Position numbers and translations under genes: made by a program. Positions 32,814 to 44,276 of a DNA stretch of 64,000 nucleotides are shown here, one piece after another (positions within the stretch are counted from its first letter, which is position 1; every line of letters begins with the position of its first letter). Under the pieces are notes generated by a model. That model had not been told where the DNA came from. It was given only the letters and a program-made list of their open reading frames with translations, and did no database searches. Source of the DNA: Talinum fruticosum (taxonomy: Eukaryota > Streptophyta > Magnoliopsida > Caryophyllales > Talinaceae); NCBI GenBank assembly GCA_021018815.1, contig JAITYX010000028.1, positions 2,869,001-2,933,000 on the forward strand, read 5' to 3'.

Positions 32814-35280
32814 TGTAACACCCCCAACCCATATCACTAGTTTAGGCTAAACAACCTCGCTAACCGAGTGATTAGCACGATGGAAAGAGAGTTAGGAGTC
32901 GTTACCGCGACCACGACCAGCGGAAAGGGCAAGGCTATTGTGAGTCGGATACTAAACCATTCAGCATAGATTCCATTATCTTAATAGTCAATAACGAAAG
33001 GAAACTATAATATGTACAAAGCGGAGCAAAAGTACATAAGAACCCACTATTCGCTAACTTTAAACAGCGAGCACTGTTCACTATTATCCGAAAGGTCGTC
33101 ACTGCGAGCCGAGCCTCTATGTCTTGGACAAAACTCTTCCACAACCTGCCATCTTCAATATCCGTACCTAAAACAAAACAGGGAAAATATTTTCGCAATG
33201 TGAGTCGAAACTCAATAAGTTCACTATCACGCAATGAAAATAAAAGTTATGAAGTAATTGAGTTGAGCGCGTGCATTTCAATTCATTTGTAAATGAGGGA
33301 GAGTGAATAATGTAAAGCTGTTACTAATTAATTATCCGAATGGATCCCTTACGATCATCGAGTTTCCCTAAATGCATGTGCACACACCCGGACCGATCGG
33401 ATAGTCTAGTTGAAGGCGATCAACGATTACGGTGTTACCAACCTGGATATTGAGGCGTACCAAATAATGGCACTTGAAGGGCGGGTTCCTATTAATGATG
33501 GCAAATACTTGTTTGCAAATGATTCTTTGTCTGTTGTTGATGTTGGCCATATCCGGCCGTGATCCGTAAATAAAACATTGAAGGGCACGATCAATGAACG
33601 TACCTTGTGCTGATGTTCTTCTTCCTTTTGGGCGGAATCCGGATGAACGCACGACGCTTGATGACCTTAAGTAGAGATATAAAAGTTTTATTAATAAATT
33701 GAATTTTTATTCTTTATTTATTAAATCACTTCAAAGATACTTGAAATGGAAAATAACAAAGTTAGTTTTCTTCTAAATGATACTAAGATTATTTCTAACC
33801 TATAAAATTTATTTATTTATTTTCTTTTATAAAATGCATACATAAATATGTGTATATATCAACACCAAATACTTATCTCTTTTTCTCTACAAAGAATAAT
33901 ATTGATATTATTTGCTTTAAACCAAGGAAAGGTTTCTACTATTAAGTAGTGCTATTATTCAGTTCATTATATATATACCTTTATTTATTTATTTATGTTA
34001 ATTATTTCTAACCTATTCTGTCTTATAATGGCAGAAATTAATTTTCCAGAAGATGCTAATTCTTGACATAATATTTTCATACCACTTCAACTTTTCCATA
34101 CCTCTTAATACTTTATGTCATCCTCAATTTTCCCCTAATCTCATCGTTAGGTCAAATAACCATCTAAATTAACCCAAACTAGTTTCTAACTCAACATTAC
34201 TCATGAATGCCCTTTATACAAAGATGTTACCATAATTTCCTTCAATTTCAATATATCCGAGATATCACCAAATCGGGGTTAATTTAGGAGAGTTTGTTAG
34301 GGTGGTTGAAGGTTGGAGGATTGAAGATCGGAGGAGGACCGAAACGGAGCAGACGGCCGGTGGTCGAAGTAGTCGCCGGGAGTAGCAAGCGGCGTTGGTG
34401 ATCAATCAAAGTGGCGGTAGCCGGACAAGGCCCGAAAACCAGGGAAATTGAGACCAAACCGGAGTAGAATCGGGCGAGACAGGAGTAAGGATGATGTTGT
34501 GCTTGGTGTGTGATGGCTGGGACGGTGACAAGGCGGTGGTCGGGGTAGAAGCCGACGATGGCAGGCGGTGGTTACCGGCGTTGGGCGGCGACCGGACAGG
34601 ACGTCGAAAGGAGTAAAGGAGTATGATTTCATGGTGGTGGTTCGCGATTGGGGTTTTTGATGGCGATCGATGGTGTCAATGGTGGCGTAGAACCAGGGGT
34701 TGCCGGAGCGAAGTTGCAGCGCTGGCCGTGGTACTGTCGATTAGCGGTTGAGATGGGAAGTGGGCAGAGGAGTGGCTCGATGGCTGGAGAGATAGGGAGG
34801 GTTGTGAGTGAAATGGATTAGGTTAAAATGAATCGAAACACATAGCTTGGCTTAAATATTCCCCTTCCATCTCTTTAATTGGGGTGACCGACCTAATTCT
34901 TCTAGCCCAATTCTTATTAGTACTCATCCTAATTCGATTCCTTATCCTCATCTACTTCCTAATCCTCCATGCTTATCAAATATTTCTCTATTAAGCTTAT
35001 CTTAATCTTTTTATTTTTAATAATATTAAGTTTACCACAAAAAATTATATCAATTTTATTCGTATAAGATTTTTTGAAAATCAAAGTAAATTAACTATAT
35101 GAAAATGTTAATGTTTAGAATGAATAATCTAAACATGCTCGACTCAGAGCCACTAGATGCTGATAAAATTTAATTTATAGAAATGATAAATGGTAGTTAT
35201 CTTCCGAGTCATTAGAATTTATATAGTATGATCGTGCGTCGTCGTTGTCATCATCCGGTTCCTACACTTTAAACAACAAT

Positions 35281-35336
<56 letters not shown>

Positions 35337-35435
35337 TGTGTAATATGAAAATATTTGAAAATTTAAAATGCACACGCTCATGCTAATCTTTAATGTATTT
35401 AAAGTTAATTATTTTCTTAGAGACGGGTTGTTACA
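32814..35435 (-). mobile_element. Element E: solo LTR, probably Tekay-like chromovirus (2622 bp)
   Basis: The ends are TGTAACACCCCCAACCC (left) and GGGTTGTTACA (right): TG/CA termini with short inverted repeats, bounded by a perfect 5-bp TSD. There is no internal retroviral coding sequence, so the structure is a solo LTR left by recombination between two LTRs. Minus orientation is suggested because many Tekay/Del LTRs begin TGTAACxACCCG and end GGGGTGTTACA. It contains a GC-rich section (34320-34800), a minus-strand TATTTAAG at 34851-34858 that could be a TATA box, and an AT microsatellite near the right end. The lineage is inferred from the ends only. Confidence 0.78.
35283..35332. repeat. 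(AT)n microsatellite
   Basis: About 24 uninterrupted AT/TA units inside solo LTR E. It is likely variable between individuals. Confidence 0.95.
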
Positions 35436-35440
35436 CCTTT
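35436..35440. repeat. Right TSD of solo LTR E
   Basis: CCTTT, matching 32809-32813. Confidence 0.9.
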
Positions 35441-36130
35441 TCTTCTAGGTGAATTTAATGGGTAAGCGACTTCCCAATCATTTCGTCCGGCTTTAGTTGA
35501 GAGAGGTTCTTAGCTTCCTCGATAGCCGTCGGCTTGGGACTGAATCTTTTCTTTGGTAGACTTAGAATTTTTCTGTACATTTCTTTGTGAGAAATCTTTC
35601 TTTCGAGAGACTTCTTGTTGTTTGTAATCTCAGTAAAGCGAATAAACATTTGAGTGATGTTTTCTTGTGGCTCGATCTTCAAAAGCTCATATTTTTAAAG
35701 ATACTGACTTATCATCGCCTGTTTCACTTGGTTTTTCCTTCATATGTGTTGACAAGAGTGTCCCACACATCTTTGGATATGTCGCAGTCGACACTTTGTT
35801 GTACTCTTCCGAGCCGATAGCACACATCGAATGTTCATTGCTTTGAAGTTCTTTATGAACTTCTTTGATTCTTCATTGGTGTACTTGAATTTTTATTTAG
35901 GCACAGATCTTGTTACATCCATCTTCATTGGTATGTAGTTGCCTTTTTAGATGATGTTCCATACATCTTCATTGTTGTTCGATAGAAAGCATTCTATCAA
36001 TTTCTTCCAATGTACAAAGTTTGACCCTTTGAACTTTGGTGGTCCGGTGAATGACCTTCCTTCATTGAACCCTCCATTGTTCTAACCCATCTGATCTTTA
36101 GACCTTTCGATTGTTAGATCCTTCTTGAAA
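35441..36130 (-). pseudogene. gag: Copia gag, N-terminal part (element F)
   Basis: The minus strand has the same gag as B and D: the start region near 36,080-36,000 (FKGSNFVHWKKLIECFL-like, 35985-36040), FKAMNIRCAIGSEEY-like sequence near 35805-35855, ENITQMFIRFTEITNNKKSL and LSQLKPDEMIGKSLTH (35455-35682). Frames are broken near 35,700 and 35,900. It is interrupted by element E at 35440. Confidence 0.82.
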
Positions 36131-36136
36131 GGCTAG

Positions 36137-36148
36137 GCTCGATACCAA
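36137..36148 (-). other. Primer binding site of element F
   Basis: The minus strand reads TGGTATCGAGCC just after the LTR end, complementary to the 3' end of initiator tRNA-Met except for one missing A (TGGTATCAGAGCC expected). Element D has the same variant. Confidence 0.8.
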
Positions 36149-36149
36149 T

Positions 36150-37613
36150 TGAAGGTTTGCTCCTGGAGAGTCTAAGTCACCCTAGAGGGAGGGGTAAATA
36201 AGGTGATGAAAGAAATTAAACTAACTTAGATAATTTTTTCTTTGAAAGAGATAAACAACCGAGTCCGAGTCTAAATTGAACTCGGAAAAGCAAAAACTCG
36301 GAGATAAGTGGAAACCCTCCTAGGGCGGAAAATTACGGATAGTGCTAATCGAAGTACCAAGTCAAATCCACTATTTTGAATATTCAAAATACAGAGATCG
36401 ACTCTGCTAGAATTGCTCCCTTAGACAATTCCTTACAATGTTTTCCTAGACAAAGATGTTCCCTTATCTCGATCTAGTACTTCCTAACTAAGATAAAATT
36501 TACAGTTAGGGACAACTATGCTTGAGTTAACCCTTACAGCTCGGTTAAGGGACCTTACTCCAAAAGTAAGAGAAGTATGTAATTGATTACCGGACTTTAC
36601 AACTCAAAAATATTAGGTACGAGACTTGGAGTTGTAAGTAAAAGATTGAGTGAGTAATGCACTAAGAGAATTAGGCACTCGTATTGATCAAAAGTTTCAA
36701 GAATCTTCAAGTTATGTGAAGTGGCTTCTATTTATAGATGACCAAGTAGAGTAGTTGTTGTGTCGATTTCTGCATTGAAGTCTTTACTAGTAGTTGGAGG
36801 GGCTTTTATGAGTCACTTAGAAAACATCCGTTGGAGTGTAAACTTTGGGCAACGGCTATTTGCTCCAAAAGGTGTTTCAATCAATTGGTGTTGTCTACCA
36901 CCGTTGAGCTTAGCATTGGAGTTTTCCAGTTTGGAAACAGACGACCACGACTTAGTATCCGAGTCTTGTCCGAATTGGCTAAAGCTGTCTGCTGGTGATT
37001 AACGAGTTAGAAGCGAGGTTACTTTTAAAATTCAAAAAGATAGATTAGCTTTGTTTGAATAACCTACAAAAGCAAACCACATTGGTTCTCAAAGTATAAA
37101 ATACTTTAGTCCAATGTTAGGCAAAGATATTAATTAAATATGAGTAATTAAGAGCGTAATTATCTTGGGCCTAGAGAAGTGGCATATTCTGAGTCTAATA
37201 TCAAATAGGTTGAAACCGAGCTTAGAATAACTCCTAGAAAGATTAAGTTGAAGAATAATTAATCAAAGAAAGTGAACTTGATCTATCAAATAATAATCTT
37301 CGAAATAAACTGAGTTAGAAGACTAAATTAACATTGTAATTCAGTTTACATTAGCAAACACAATCGAGTACTAAAAATACGTTTAGAGGATTATTTGATC
37401 ATGCGATGGTTCAGGTAGATTTTGAGTGGGTCGGAATACCTCAGTAGAGAAGATATAAGACAAAGTGATATCTCGAGTCACTTAGAACAAAGATGAAAAC
37501 ATAGATATGAGTTTCTACGTGGCTCGGAATAACTTGCAATCAAAACTTAAGAGAGATAGAAGTTTATACCTGAGTCTTTCATAAGATATTGACAGTTAAG
37601 ATCCGAGTCTTCA
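36150..37613 (-). repeat. 5' LTR of element F (1464 bp)
   Basis: On the minus strand it starts TGAAGACTCGGAT (37613) and ends GAGCAAACCTTCA (36150). It matches the D LTRs. A minus-strand TATA box TATAAATA is at 36729-36736. It is shorter than the D LTRs (1596/1603 bp) through scattered deletions. Confidence 0.85.
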
Positions 37614-37667
37614 AGAAAGAAAAGAATGTTCTTTATTCGGATGCACATAAGGAATATAAAGCATTTG
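37614..37667. other. 54-bp island between elements F and D
   Basis: Short unclassified sequence, A-rich. After removal of D it joins to 48607, so it is probably part of the leader sequence of the array at 48607-56088. Confidence 0.5.
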
Positions 37668-37672
37668 AAGGG
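37668..37672. repeat. Left TSD of element D
   Basis: AAGGG, repeated at 48602-48606. Confidence 0.92.
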
Positions 37673-39268
37673 TGAAAACTCGGACTTTACTCCGCACATT
37701 TCGAGTTCTATCAAAGGAATCAGGTGTAAGACTTTCTCACTTATAGAGTTTTGATTCCATGTCATTCTCTCGTACCTTAGAAACTTTTCCGAGTGATATA
37801 GTATTTCCTCTAAGTGATATAGCATTTATTTTATGTATTTGTGCTTGTCTCTGTGAGACTAAGAAAACATATCTCGTACTTACTATTGTACACCCAGCTT
37901 CGAGTCTCTCATCGCTTAGAATTATCGCATGTTCAAATGACTAGTATTCGTATATCCGCACTTAGGTCCGACTTCATATTACAGGTGTTATTCTGTTGTA
38001 GTCGGCGCTTCTAGTCTGAACCATGCTTAGTCTAGATCAAGTTTATTCACTCTGTTATTCCTTATTCAACTTGATCCTCGCCTAGACTAACTCACATGGA
38101 ATTTTGAGTTTCATGGATAGTAGACTCGTAAAATTCCATTCCTTTTCCGACTCGGATAATTAGTCACTTAATTATCTTAATCATATTATTATCTCGTGTC
38201 TAATCTTGGACCAAAGTATTTTATACTTTGAGAACCAAATTGATTTACTTTTGTACGTGATTCAAATGAGGTTATCCTATATTTGAAATACAAAAGTAAC
38301 TCGGTTTCAAAACGTCAAACCACCAACGAGATAAGGCTTTTTCCGCCTCGACCTAGCCCGGAAGATTGTGTCGTGGCCGTCTCGTTTCCAAAACTGGAAA
38401 TCTGCAACACCAAGCTAAACGGTGGTTTCCACCTTATCTTTCAAGACACCGCCAGTAGTTTTGGGACTTCCAAAAGAGTCAAGGACCGTTGCCCAACGTT
38501 CATATCTCAACGGACATTTTTCGAGTGACTCGGAAAATCCTACACAACGGTCACAAAGGACTTCCAATTAGACGATGGAGATAACGGCTATTCTACGTGG
38601 TCATCTATATATAGAACCCAAATCTCAAGACTTGAAGATTGTCGAACATATTGTCAATACACTTACTTAAGCAATAATCATTGTATTCATTCTCAATCTT
38701 CTACTTACAACTCCCACTCTGTAATTCATTATATTCTGAGTTGTAAGCTTTTGTACTCGATTACAAAGACTTTCTTTCTTACTCTCTTAGTAAGGTCCCT
38801 TGACCGAGCCGTAAGGGTTAACTCAGCTCAGCTTGACCCTAGCTGTAAAGGTTATCTCAGCTAGGAAGTACTAGATCAAATAAGAGAATTTCGAGTCTAG
38901 GAAAACTTATAACGAGATGTCTAAAGGAGCAACTCGGGGTCGGTCAATCTACCGTATTTTGTGGACTCAAAATAGTGGATTCGACTTCGTGCTTGGATTA
39001 AGACGCTCCGTGGTTTTCTCGCCCCAGGAGGGTTTCCACGTATTTTCTATGTCTTCACTTTCGAGTTCATTCTAGACTCGGACTGTCTTAAAGCTTCAAT
39101 TCTATCTCGCATCTTCATTCTCGAGTTCATACTTTTCGACCCTATTGTAGACTCGGAACCCGCTTCGTCCGTCCTTCGATCAAAAGAGTTTGATTTTTCG
39201 AAAAATCCCTCATCACCCTATTCACCCCACCTCTAGGGTGACTTAGCCTCTCCCTGAGCAAACCTTCA
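37673..39268 (+). repeat. 5' LTR of element D
   Basis: Starts TGAAAACTCGGAC and ends GAGCAAACCTTCA. TATATATA at 38606-38613 is the likely promoter. The 3' LTR at 46999 keeps the family-consensus start TGAAGACTCGG. Confidence 0.93.
38606..38613 (+). promoter_or_regulatory. TATA box in 5' LTR of element D
   Basis: TATATATA in TCATCTATATATAGAA; the same motif is in the 3' LTR near 47933-47942 and, as TATAAATA, in the LTR of F. Confidence 0.6.
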
Positions 39269-39270
39269 AT

Positions 39271-39282
39271 TGGTATCGAGCC
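39271..39282 (+). other. Primer binding site of element D
   Basis: TGGTATCGAGCC, two bases after the LTR. It is the initiator tRNA-Met complement with one A missing. Confidence 0.85.
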
Positions 39283-39327
39283 TAGCCTTTCGGAAAGGAT
39301 CTAACTATCCAAAGGTCTAAAGATCAA

Positions 39328-41110
39328 ATGGCTTAGAACAACGAAGAGTTCGATGAAGGAAGATCTTCCTAGCAGACCACCAAAATTCAAAGGATCTAAC
39401 TTCGTGCATTGGAAGAAACTCATAGAATGTTTCCTCCTGGATCATGATGAAGATGTTTGGGACATCATACAAAAAGGAAACTACATTCCCATGAAGATAG
39501 AAGAAATTAGACTCGTTCCCAAGACAAAGGCCGAGTTTACTCAAGGCGAAGCAGAGAAGTTTAGAAAGAACTTCAAGGCAATGAACATTCTTATGTACGC
39601 CATCAGCTCGGAAGAATACAACTAAGTGTCCGCCTATGACACAGCCAAAGAAGTGTGGGATACACTCGGTCAACACTTATGAAGGTACAAGCCGGGTCGA
39701 CAAGCGAAGATCAGCCAATATCTTCACAAATATGAGCTATTTAAGATGGGGCCGAAGAAACATCACTCGGATGTTCATTCGATTTATCGAGATTACCAAC
39801 AATCTCAAATCTCTGGGTAAGAAGATTTCCACGAGGAAATGTGTAGAAAGATACTCGAAGCCTACCCAAGAAAAGATGAGGTCCCAAGGTGACTCGCCAT
39901 AGAGGAGGCTCGGAACCTATCACTTCTAAAGCCAAACGAGCTCATTGGGAAGCTTCTCACTCATGAAATCCACATGGAAGAGGAGGATACCGAGGGCAGC
40001 ACCAAAAAGAACATAGCGCTAAAAGCCTCGGACACCGTGAGAAGTAGATCCGAGTTCCTCCGACTCGAAGAGGATCCCATGGCACTTATTGCGAGAAGCT
40101 TCAAGAGAATAATGAAGCACAAAAGATGGGATAAAAGGCCAAAAGAAGAGTTCTACAAGAAAGACAAGAAGGACAAGAAAGACAAGAATGTGGCAAGCAA
40201 AGATCACATAGTCAAAGACTCGTCCAAAGAGAAAAAGGGACAGGAAGAAGAAAGAGGCTATGATGGCCACATGGAGTGATGAGGACTCATCGAAGATGAT
40301 GAGGACTCGGATGACTCAAAGTGTCCGATGGCACTTTCGACTCGGACGCTGAAATAGGGTCGGACTCGGAATCGGACAATGAGGAAACAAATCCTCAAGA
40401 GGTAATTGAATACTTTCTCAAATTCTCCAAAGCCGATTTAGCTAAGTATATTTTCACTTTGGAAGAAAAGTCCAATTCGATTCCTCTCGTTTCAAAGAAC
40501 AACTTGAGTCAATTTCCTCCGAGAGCATTTCTTTGAAAAATGAATTGGAAAAACTAAGACTTACACTCGGAGAACTCAAGACTAGTGCTCAATCCAATGA
40601 GACCGAGTCCGAGTTACTCATAAGAGAAAATGAGCAACTAAAGCAAAAGCTCAAAGAGTCTTAAGATCTTGTTTTAAAGTTCACTCAAGGTTAGAAAAAC
40701 CTTGATATGCTCTTAGGATCCCAATACGTCTCCTTCGTAAAGGAAGGTCTTGGTTTCAACAAAGAGGAGGAATCCAATTCCTACTCGGAGCTTTTTAAAA
40801 GGATTCCGAACCGTAAAGTTCAGGAAAGCTGAGAATGGTCCCATTCATAAAAATGAAAGGAGGACTTAGCCTAGATCGGTTTATAAGAAGAAACCATCTC
40901 TTCCAACTTTCAAAAGAAAAGTTTTTCAAAAGAAAGAGATACGGACTCAGCTTCTCTACACGGAAGACTCGTAATCAGACTAAGCTCAAAGTCATTCAAA
41001 TCTGGGTTCCGAAAAACCTTCTTCCTCGAAAAGGATGACAAGTAAAGAGTGTTACTCGGGTTCGTTAGAGGAAGTGAGAAGGGTTAGCTTGTCTCTGTTT
41101 TGCAAGGCAC
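39328..41110 (+). pseudogene. gag: Copia gag (element D)
   Basis: Starts near the ATG at 39328 and is interrupted by a stop at codon 3. Blocks: PPKFKGSNFVHWKKLIECFL (39374-39432), AEKFRKNFKAMNILMYAISS (39550-39608), ITRMFIRFIEITNNLKSL (39762-39815), FKRIMKHKRWDKRPKEEFYK (40100-40158). The zinc knuckle is incomplete: relative to B, 56 bp carrying its first Cys pair are missing near 40189. Then come an acidic segment (SDSESDNEETN near 40363-40395), a coiled coil (SLKNELEKLRLTLGELKTS, 40530-40585) and a basic end. About ten frameshifts or stops. Confidence 0.85.
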
Positions 41111-41505
41111 TTAGAAGAGATCAAAAGGACATTGGTACCTAGACAGTGGATGCTCACGCCACATGTTAGGAGATTCCGGACTCTTTTCGAGTTAGAAGAG
41201 TACAAAGGAGGAAAAGTCACTTTTGGAGATGACAAGCAAAGGCAAGATAGTCGGGATAGGCAAGATTGGAAAGGGAAGCAATCTGGTCAGCCCAGTTGAC
41301 CTTGTCAAAGGACCGATGTACAATCCGCTAAGCATCTCTCAACCGTGCGATAAAGGTCAAGAGGTAAGATTCACTCGGACAAATTGTTACATATCCGATG
41401 ATACCACCAAGAAGATCAAACTCTCGGGTAAAAGATCGGATAACACTTATACTATTCCTCTTTCGACCCGAATCGAATTTATCTTATTTGAAAGCATCCC
41501 TTCAT
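41111..41505 (+). pseudogene. pol: Copia protease (element D)
   Basis: The catalytic block GHWYLDSGCSRHML is intact near 41128-41170, so the Asp-Ser-Gly triad is present. Then come a frame change, GIGKIGKGSNLV and YNPLSISQPCDKGQEVRF in 41223-41385. In this copy the active site is better preserved than in element B. Confidence 0.85.
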
Positions 41506-42350
41506 GATGACTCATGGACATGGCATCATAGATTAGGCCATATTAGCATGCATACTATCAAGAAATTGGCATCTCATGGTTTGGTTAGAGGTTTACCTAA
41601 CCGTGCTTTTGAGCAAGATAAAGTTTGTGAAGCATGCACAAGAGGGAAACAAGTCGATCTTCATTCAAATCTCTCGAAGACAGTTTCCACATCCAAAGTG
41701 CTTGAGCTGCTGCATATGGATTTATGTGGTGAAATCCCTGTTAAGAGCCTCGGAGGTAAATCATATATACTTGTTATTATTGATGATTATTCAGGATTTA
41801 CCTGGGTGTGTTTTGTTAAGCACAAAAATGAAGCATTCAAAGAGTTCAAGCAAGCTCCGTAGAAAAATCCAAGTTAAGTCTCAAACTCGGATCCAGAGAA
41901 TTCGAACCGACCATGGAAGGGAGTTTGACTCGCTAAGAATTCTCGGAGTTTTGTGACAAAAATGGTATCTCTCACAACTTCTCAAGCACCAAGAACTCCT
42001 CAACAAAATGGAGTAGTGGAGAGAAAGAACAGAACTCTTGAAGAAATAGCAAGGACAATGATGATTGAGCACAATCTACCTTACTACTTCAGGGCCGAGG
42101 CAGTCAACACAGCCAACTACACTTTGAACAGTATGTCCGATCGGACCCATACTAAAGAAAACACCTTATGAGCTCTACAAAGGGAAGAAACCCAATATTT
42201 CCTATTTTAAGCCTTTTGGATGCAAATGTTTTCTTCATAACAATAGTAAGGATCACCCGACCAAGTTTGATGCTCGGTCGGATGAAGGCCTTTTTCCGGG
42301 TTATTCATCTCATAGTAAAGCTTATCGCATTTTTAATAAGAGAACTAACA
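41506..42350 (+). pseudogene. pol: Copia integrase (element D)
   Basis: Open at 41398-41862 with WHHRLGHISMHTIKKLASHG and CEACTRGKQV (HHCC), LLHMDLCGEIPVKSLGG (first Asp) and IDDYSGFTWVCFVKH. The second Asp is in RTDHGREFDS near 41905-41935, in another frame. The Glu is in QQNGVVERKNRTLEEIA at 42001-42050. All DDE residues are visible, unlike in B. The C-terminal PFGCKCF-like block is near 42215-42235. Confidence 0.88.
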
Positions 42351-42780
42351 AAGTGGAAGAAAGCATCCACGTTGTGTTTGATGAGCTTGAACAGGAAAAG
42401 CCAAGTGAGTCTTCATACTTAGATCCGAAGCTCAGCAGAGATGATGATAGTGATGAACATGAATCCGCTAAGATTCAAACTCAACCAGCTCAGAATGAAG
42501 CAAATCATAATAATGTACTCGTAACGAGACAACTCAAGAGTCCGCTCGTAATGAACAAGCCGATGAAGAGGATCACTCGAACAAGACTCCGAATATCAAA
42601 CAGTTCAGCCTACAAATCTTGTGAATCGGAGAACAGTAGAGCTTTCAAGTATGCTTCTAGTCACCCACTAGAAAACATATTATCCGATATCAACAGTAGG
42701 GTAAGAACTCATTCCTCTCTTCAAAATCTATGTGCATTCACCGCATTCATTTCATTAATCGAACGCAAAAATGCACTAGA
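42351..42780 (+). pseudogene. Integrase-RT linker of element D
   Basis: Open at 42353-42802. Acidic and Gln/Asn-rich, starting from EESIHVVFDELEQEKPSESS, then DDDSDEHESAKIQTQ, and ending with LQNLCAFTAFISLIER just before RT. No enzyme domain is visible; it is normal for this lineage. Confidence 0.7.
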
Positions 42781-43600
42781 GGCCCTAAATGAACTAGAAT
42801 AGGTAGAGGCTATGCAAGAGGAACTCAATCATTTCGAAAGAAACCAAGTCCGGACTCGACCAAATGACCTTCTAAGCACCCAACCATAGGAACCAAATGG
42901 GTTTCCAGAACAAACTGGATGAAGGTGGGTTGGTAGTCGAACTAAGGCTAGACTTGTGGCTCAAGGTTACAATCAAGAAGAAGGGATTGATTGTGGGGAA
43001 ACCTTGCACCTGTTGCTGAATTGAAGCCATTAGAATCCTGTTGGCATTCGCATCTAGCTTGAATATCAAGTTATATCAAATGGATGTGAAGTGTGCATTT
43101 CTTAATGGTTTTATCGAAGAGGAAGTCTATGTTGAGCAGCCTCCGGATTTGAAAACTCGATTTTCCAAATCATGTTTTCAAACTTCAAAAAGTTCTTTAT
43201 GGTCTTAAACAAGCTCCCGGAGCTTGGTATGAAAGTCTCGAGCAATTTCTTGGTTCAAAATGATTTTAGAAGAGGTCGATTGACAAGACTCTCTTCATAA
43301 AAACCAGAGGGAAAGATTTCCTTATTGCTCAAATATATGTCGATGATATAATTTTTGGAGCTACTAATGAAACTCGTGTCGAGACTTTTCCGAGTTAATG
43401 AGACAGGAGTTTCAAATGAGTATGATGGGAGAAATCAATTTCTTCCTTGGTCTACAAATCAAACAAGACAAAGATGGAATCTATGTCCATCAATCAAAGT
43501 ATACTAAGGAGCTACTAAAGAAATACAAACTCCAAGATGAAAAGCACGCAGCTACACCCATGAGTAGCGAAGATAAAACTTGACTCGGACGAGAAAGGTA
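42781..43600 (+). pseudogene. pol: Copia reverse transcriptase (element D)
   Basis: VEAMQEELNHFERNQV near 42804-42852, ARLVAQGYNQEEGIDCGE near 42948-43000, QMDVKCAFLNGFIEEEVYV near 43077-43135, VLYGLKQAPGAWYESLEQF near 43193-43250 and YVDDIIFGATNE near 43338-43373. 43398-43583 is open with FFLGLQIKQDKDGIYVHQSK. The catalytic aspartates are present. Stops near 42800, 43055 and 43265 break the frame. Confidence 0.9.
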
Positions 43601-44276
43601 AAGCAATAGATCGAAACTCTATCGAGGTATCATTGGATCTTTGCTATATCTTACTTCCAGCCGGCCGATATAATGTTTAGTGTATGTTTATGCGCAAGAT
43701 TCCAAGCTAATCCAAAAGAATCACATCTCACTCGCGGTGAAGAGAATATTCAGATATCTTGCAGGGACTCGTAACTTAGGTCCGTGGTACTCAAGAGACT
43801 CGTAACCGACTCTCACCGGATACTCGGATGCCGATTATGCTGGATACAAAGTTGATACAAAGAGCACTTCAGGAGCTTGCTAATTTCTCGGGTCAATCCT
43901 TAATATCTTGGCAATCAAAGAAGCAAAACTCAGTAGCTCTATCAACCGCCGAAGCCGAGTATATTGCAACTGAGCATGATGTGCTCGGATTTTATGGATA
44001 AAGCAACACTTGAGAGATCTTGGACTTTCTTTCAAATCAGCTCCAATCAAGTGTGATAATCAAAGTGCAATTAGTATCACCAAAAATCCGGTTCAAGCAC
44101 TCAAAAACAAAACACATTGAGGTCGGTATCATTTCTTGCGAGACCATTCTCGAGAAAGGTGATATTCAACTTGAATTCATTCCTACTAATCTTCAATTAG
44201 CTGATATTTTTACTAAGCCTCTTAGTGAAGATCGGTTTTGTTTCATTAGGAATGAGCTTGGAATGTTAAATGCATA
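43601..44276 (+). pseudogene. pol: Copia RNase H (element D)
   Basis: IGSLLYLTSSRP near 43632-43667, YSDADYAGYK (first Asp) near 43822-43851, the AEAEYIA-type Glu block near 43948-43970, LWIKQHLRDLGLSFKS near 43993-44040, CDNQSAISITKNPVQ (Asp) near 44051-44097, and LQLADIFTKPLSEDRF in 44020-44277. The domain ends at NELGMLNA with a stop at 44275. Confidence 0.87.

Larger units (their letters stand above)
32414..37613 (-). mobile_element. Element F: minus-strand SIRE-like copia, 5' part only
   Basis: Reading the minus strand: LTR (37613 to 36150), PBS, gag start to gag middle (36130-35441), interruption by solo LTR E, gag zinc-knuckle part (32813-32414), then the 3' end of element B. Pol and the 3' LTR are absent here. 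It shares the PBS variant and gag motifs with D. Confidence 0.82.

Noticed and set aside
34320..34800. GC-rich region of solo LTR E with minus-strand frame, first thought to be a host gene exon
   Set aside because: Inside an LTR bounded by a perfect TSD, with proline/arginine-rich low-complexity translation.
32814..35435. TGTAACACCC inverted ends considered as a DNA transposon TIR
   Set aside because: TG/CA termini, 5-bp TSD and similarity of the ends to chromovirus LTRs fit a solo LTR better; the inverted match is only about 11 bp.
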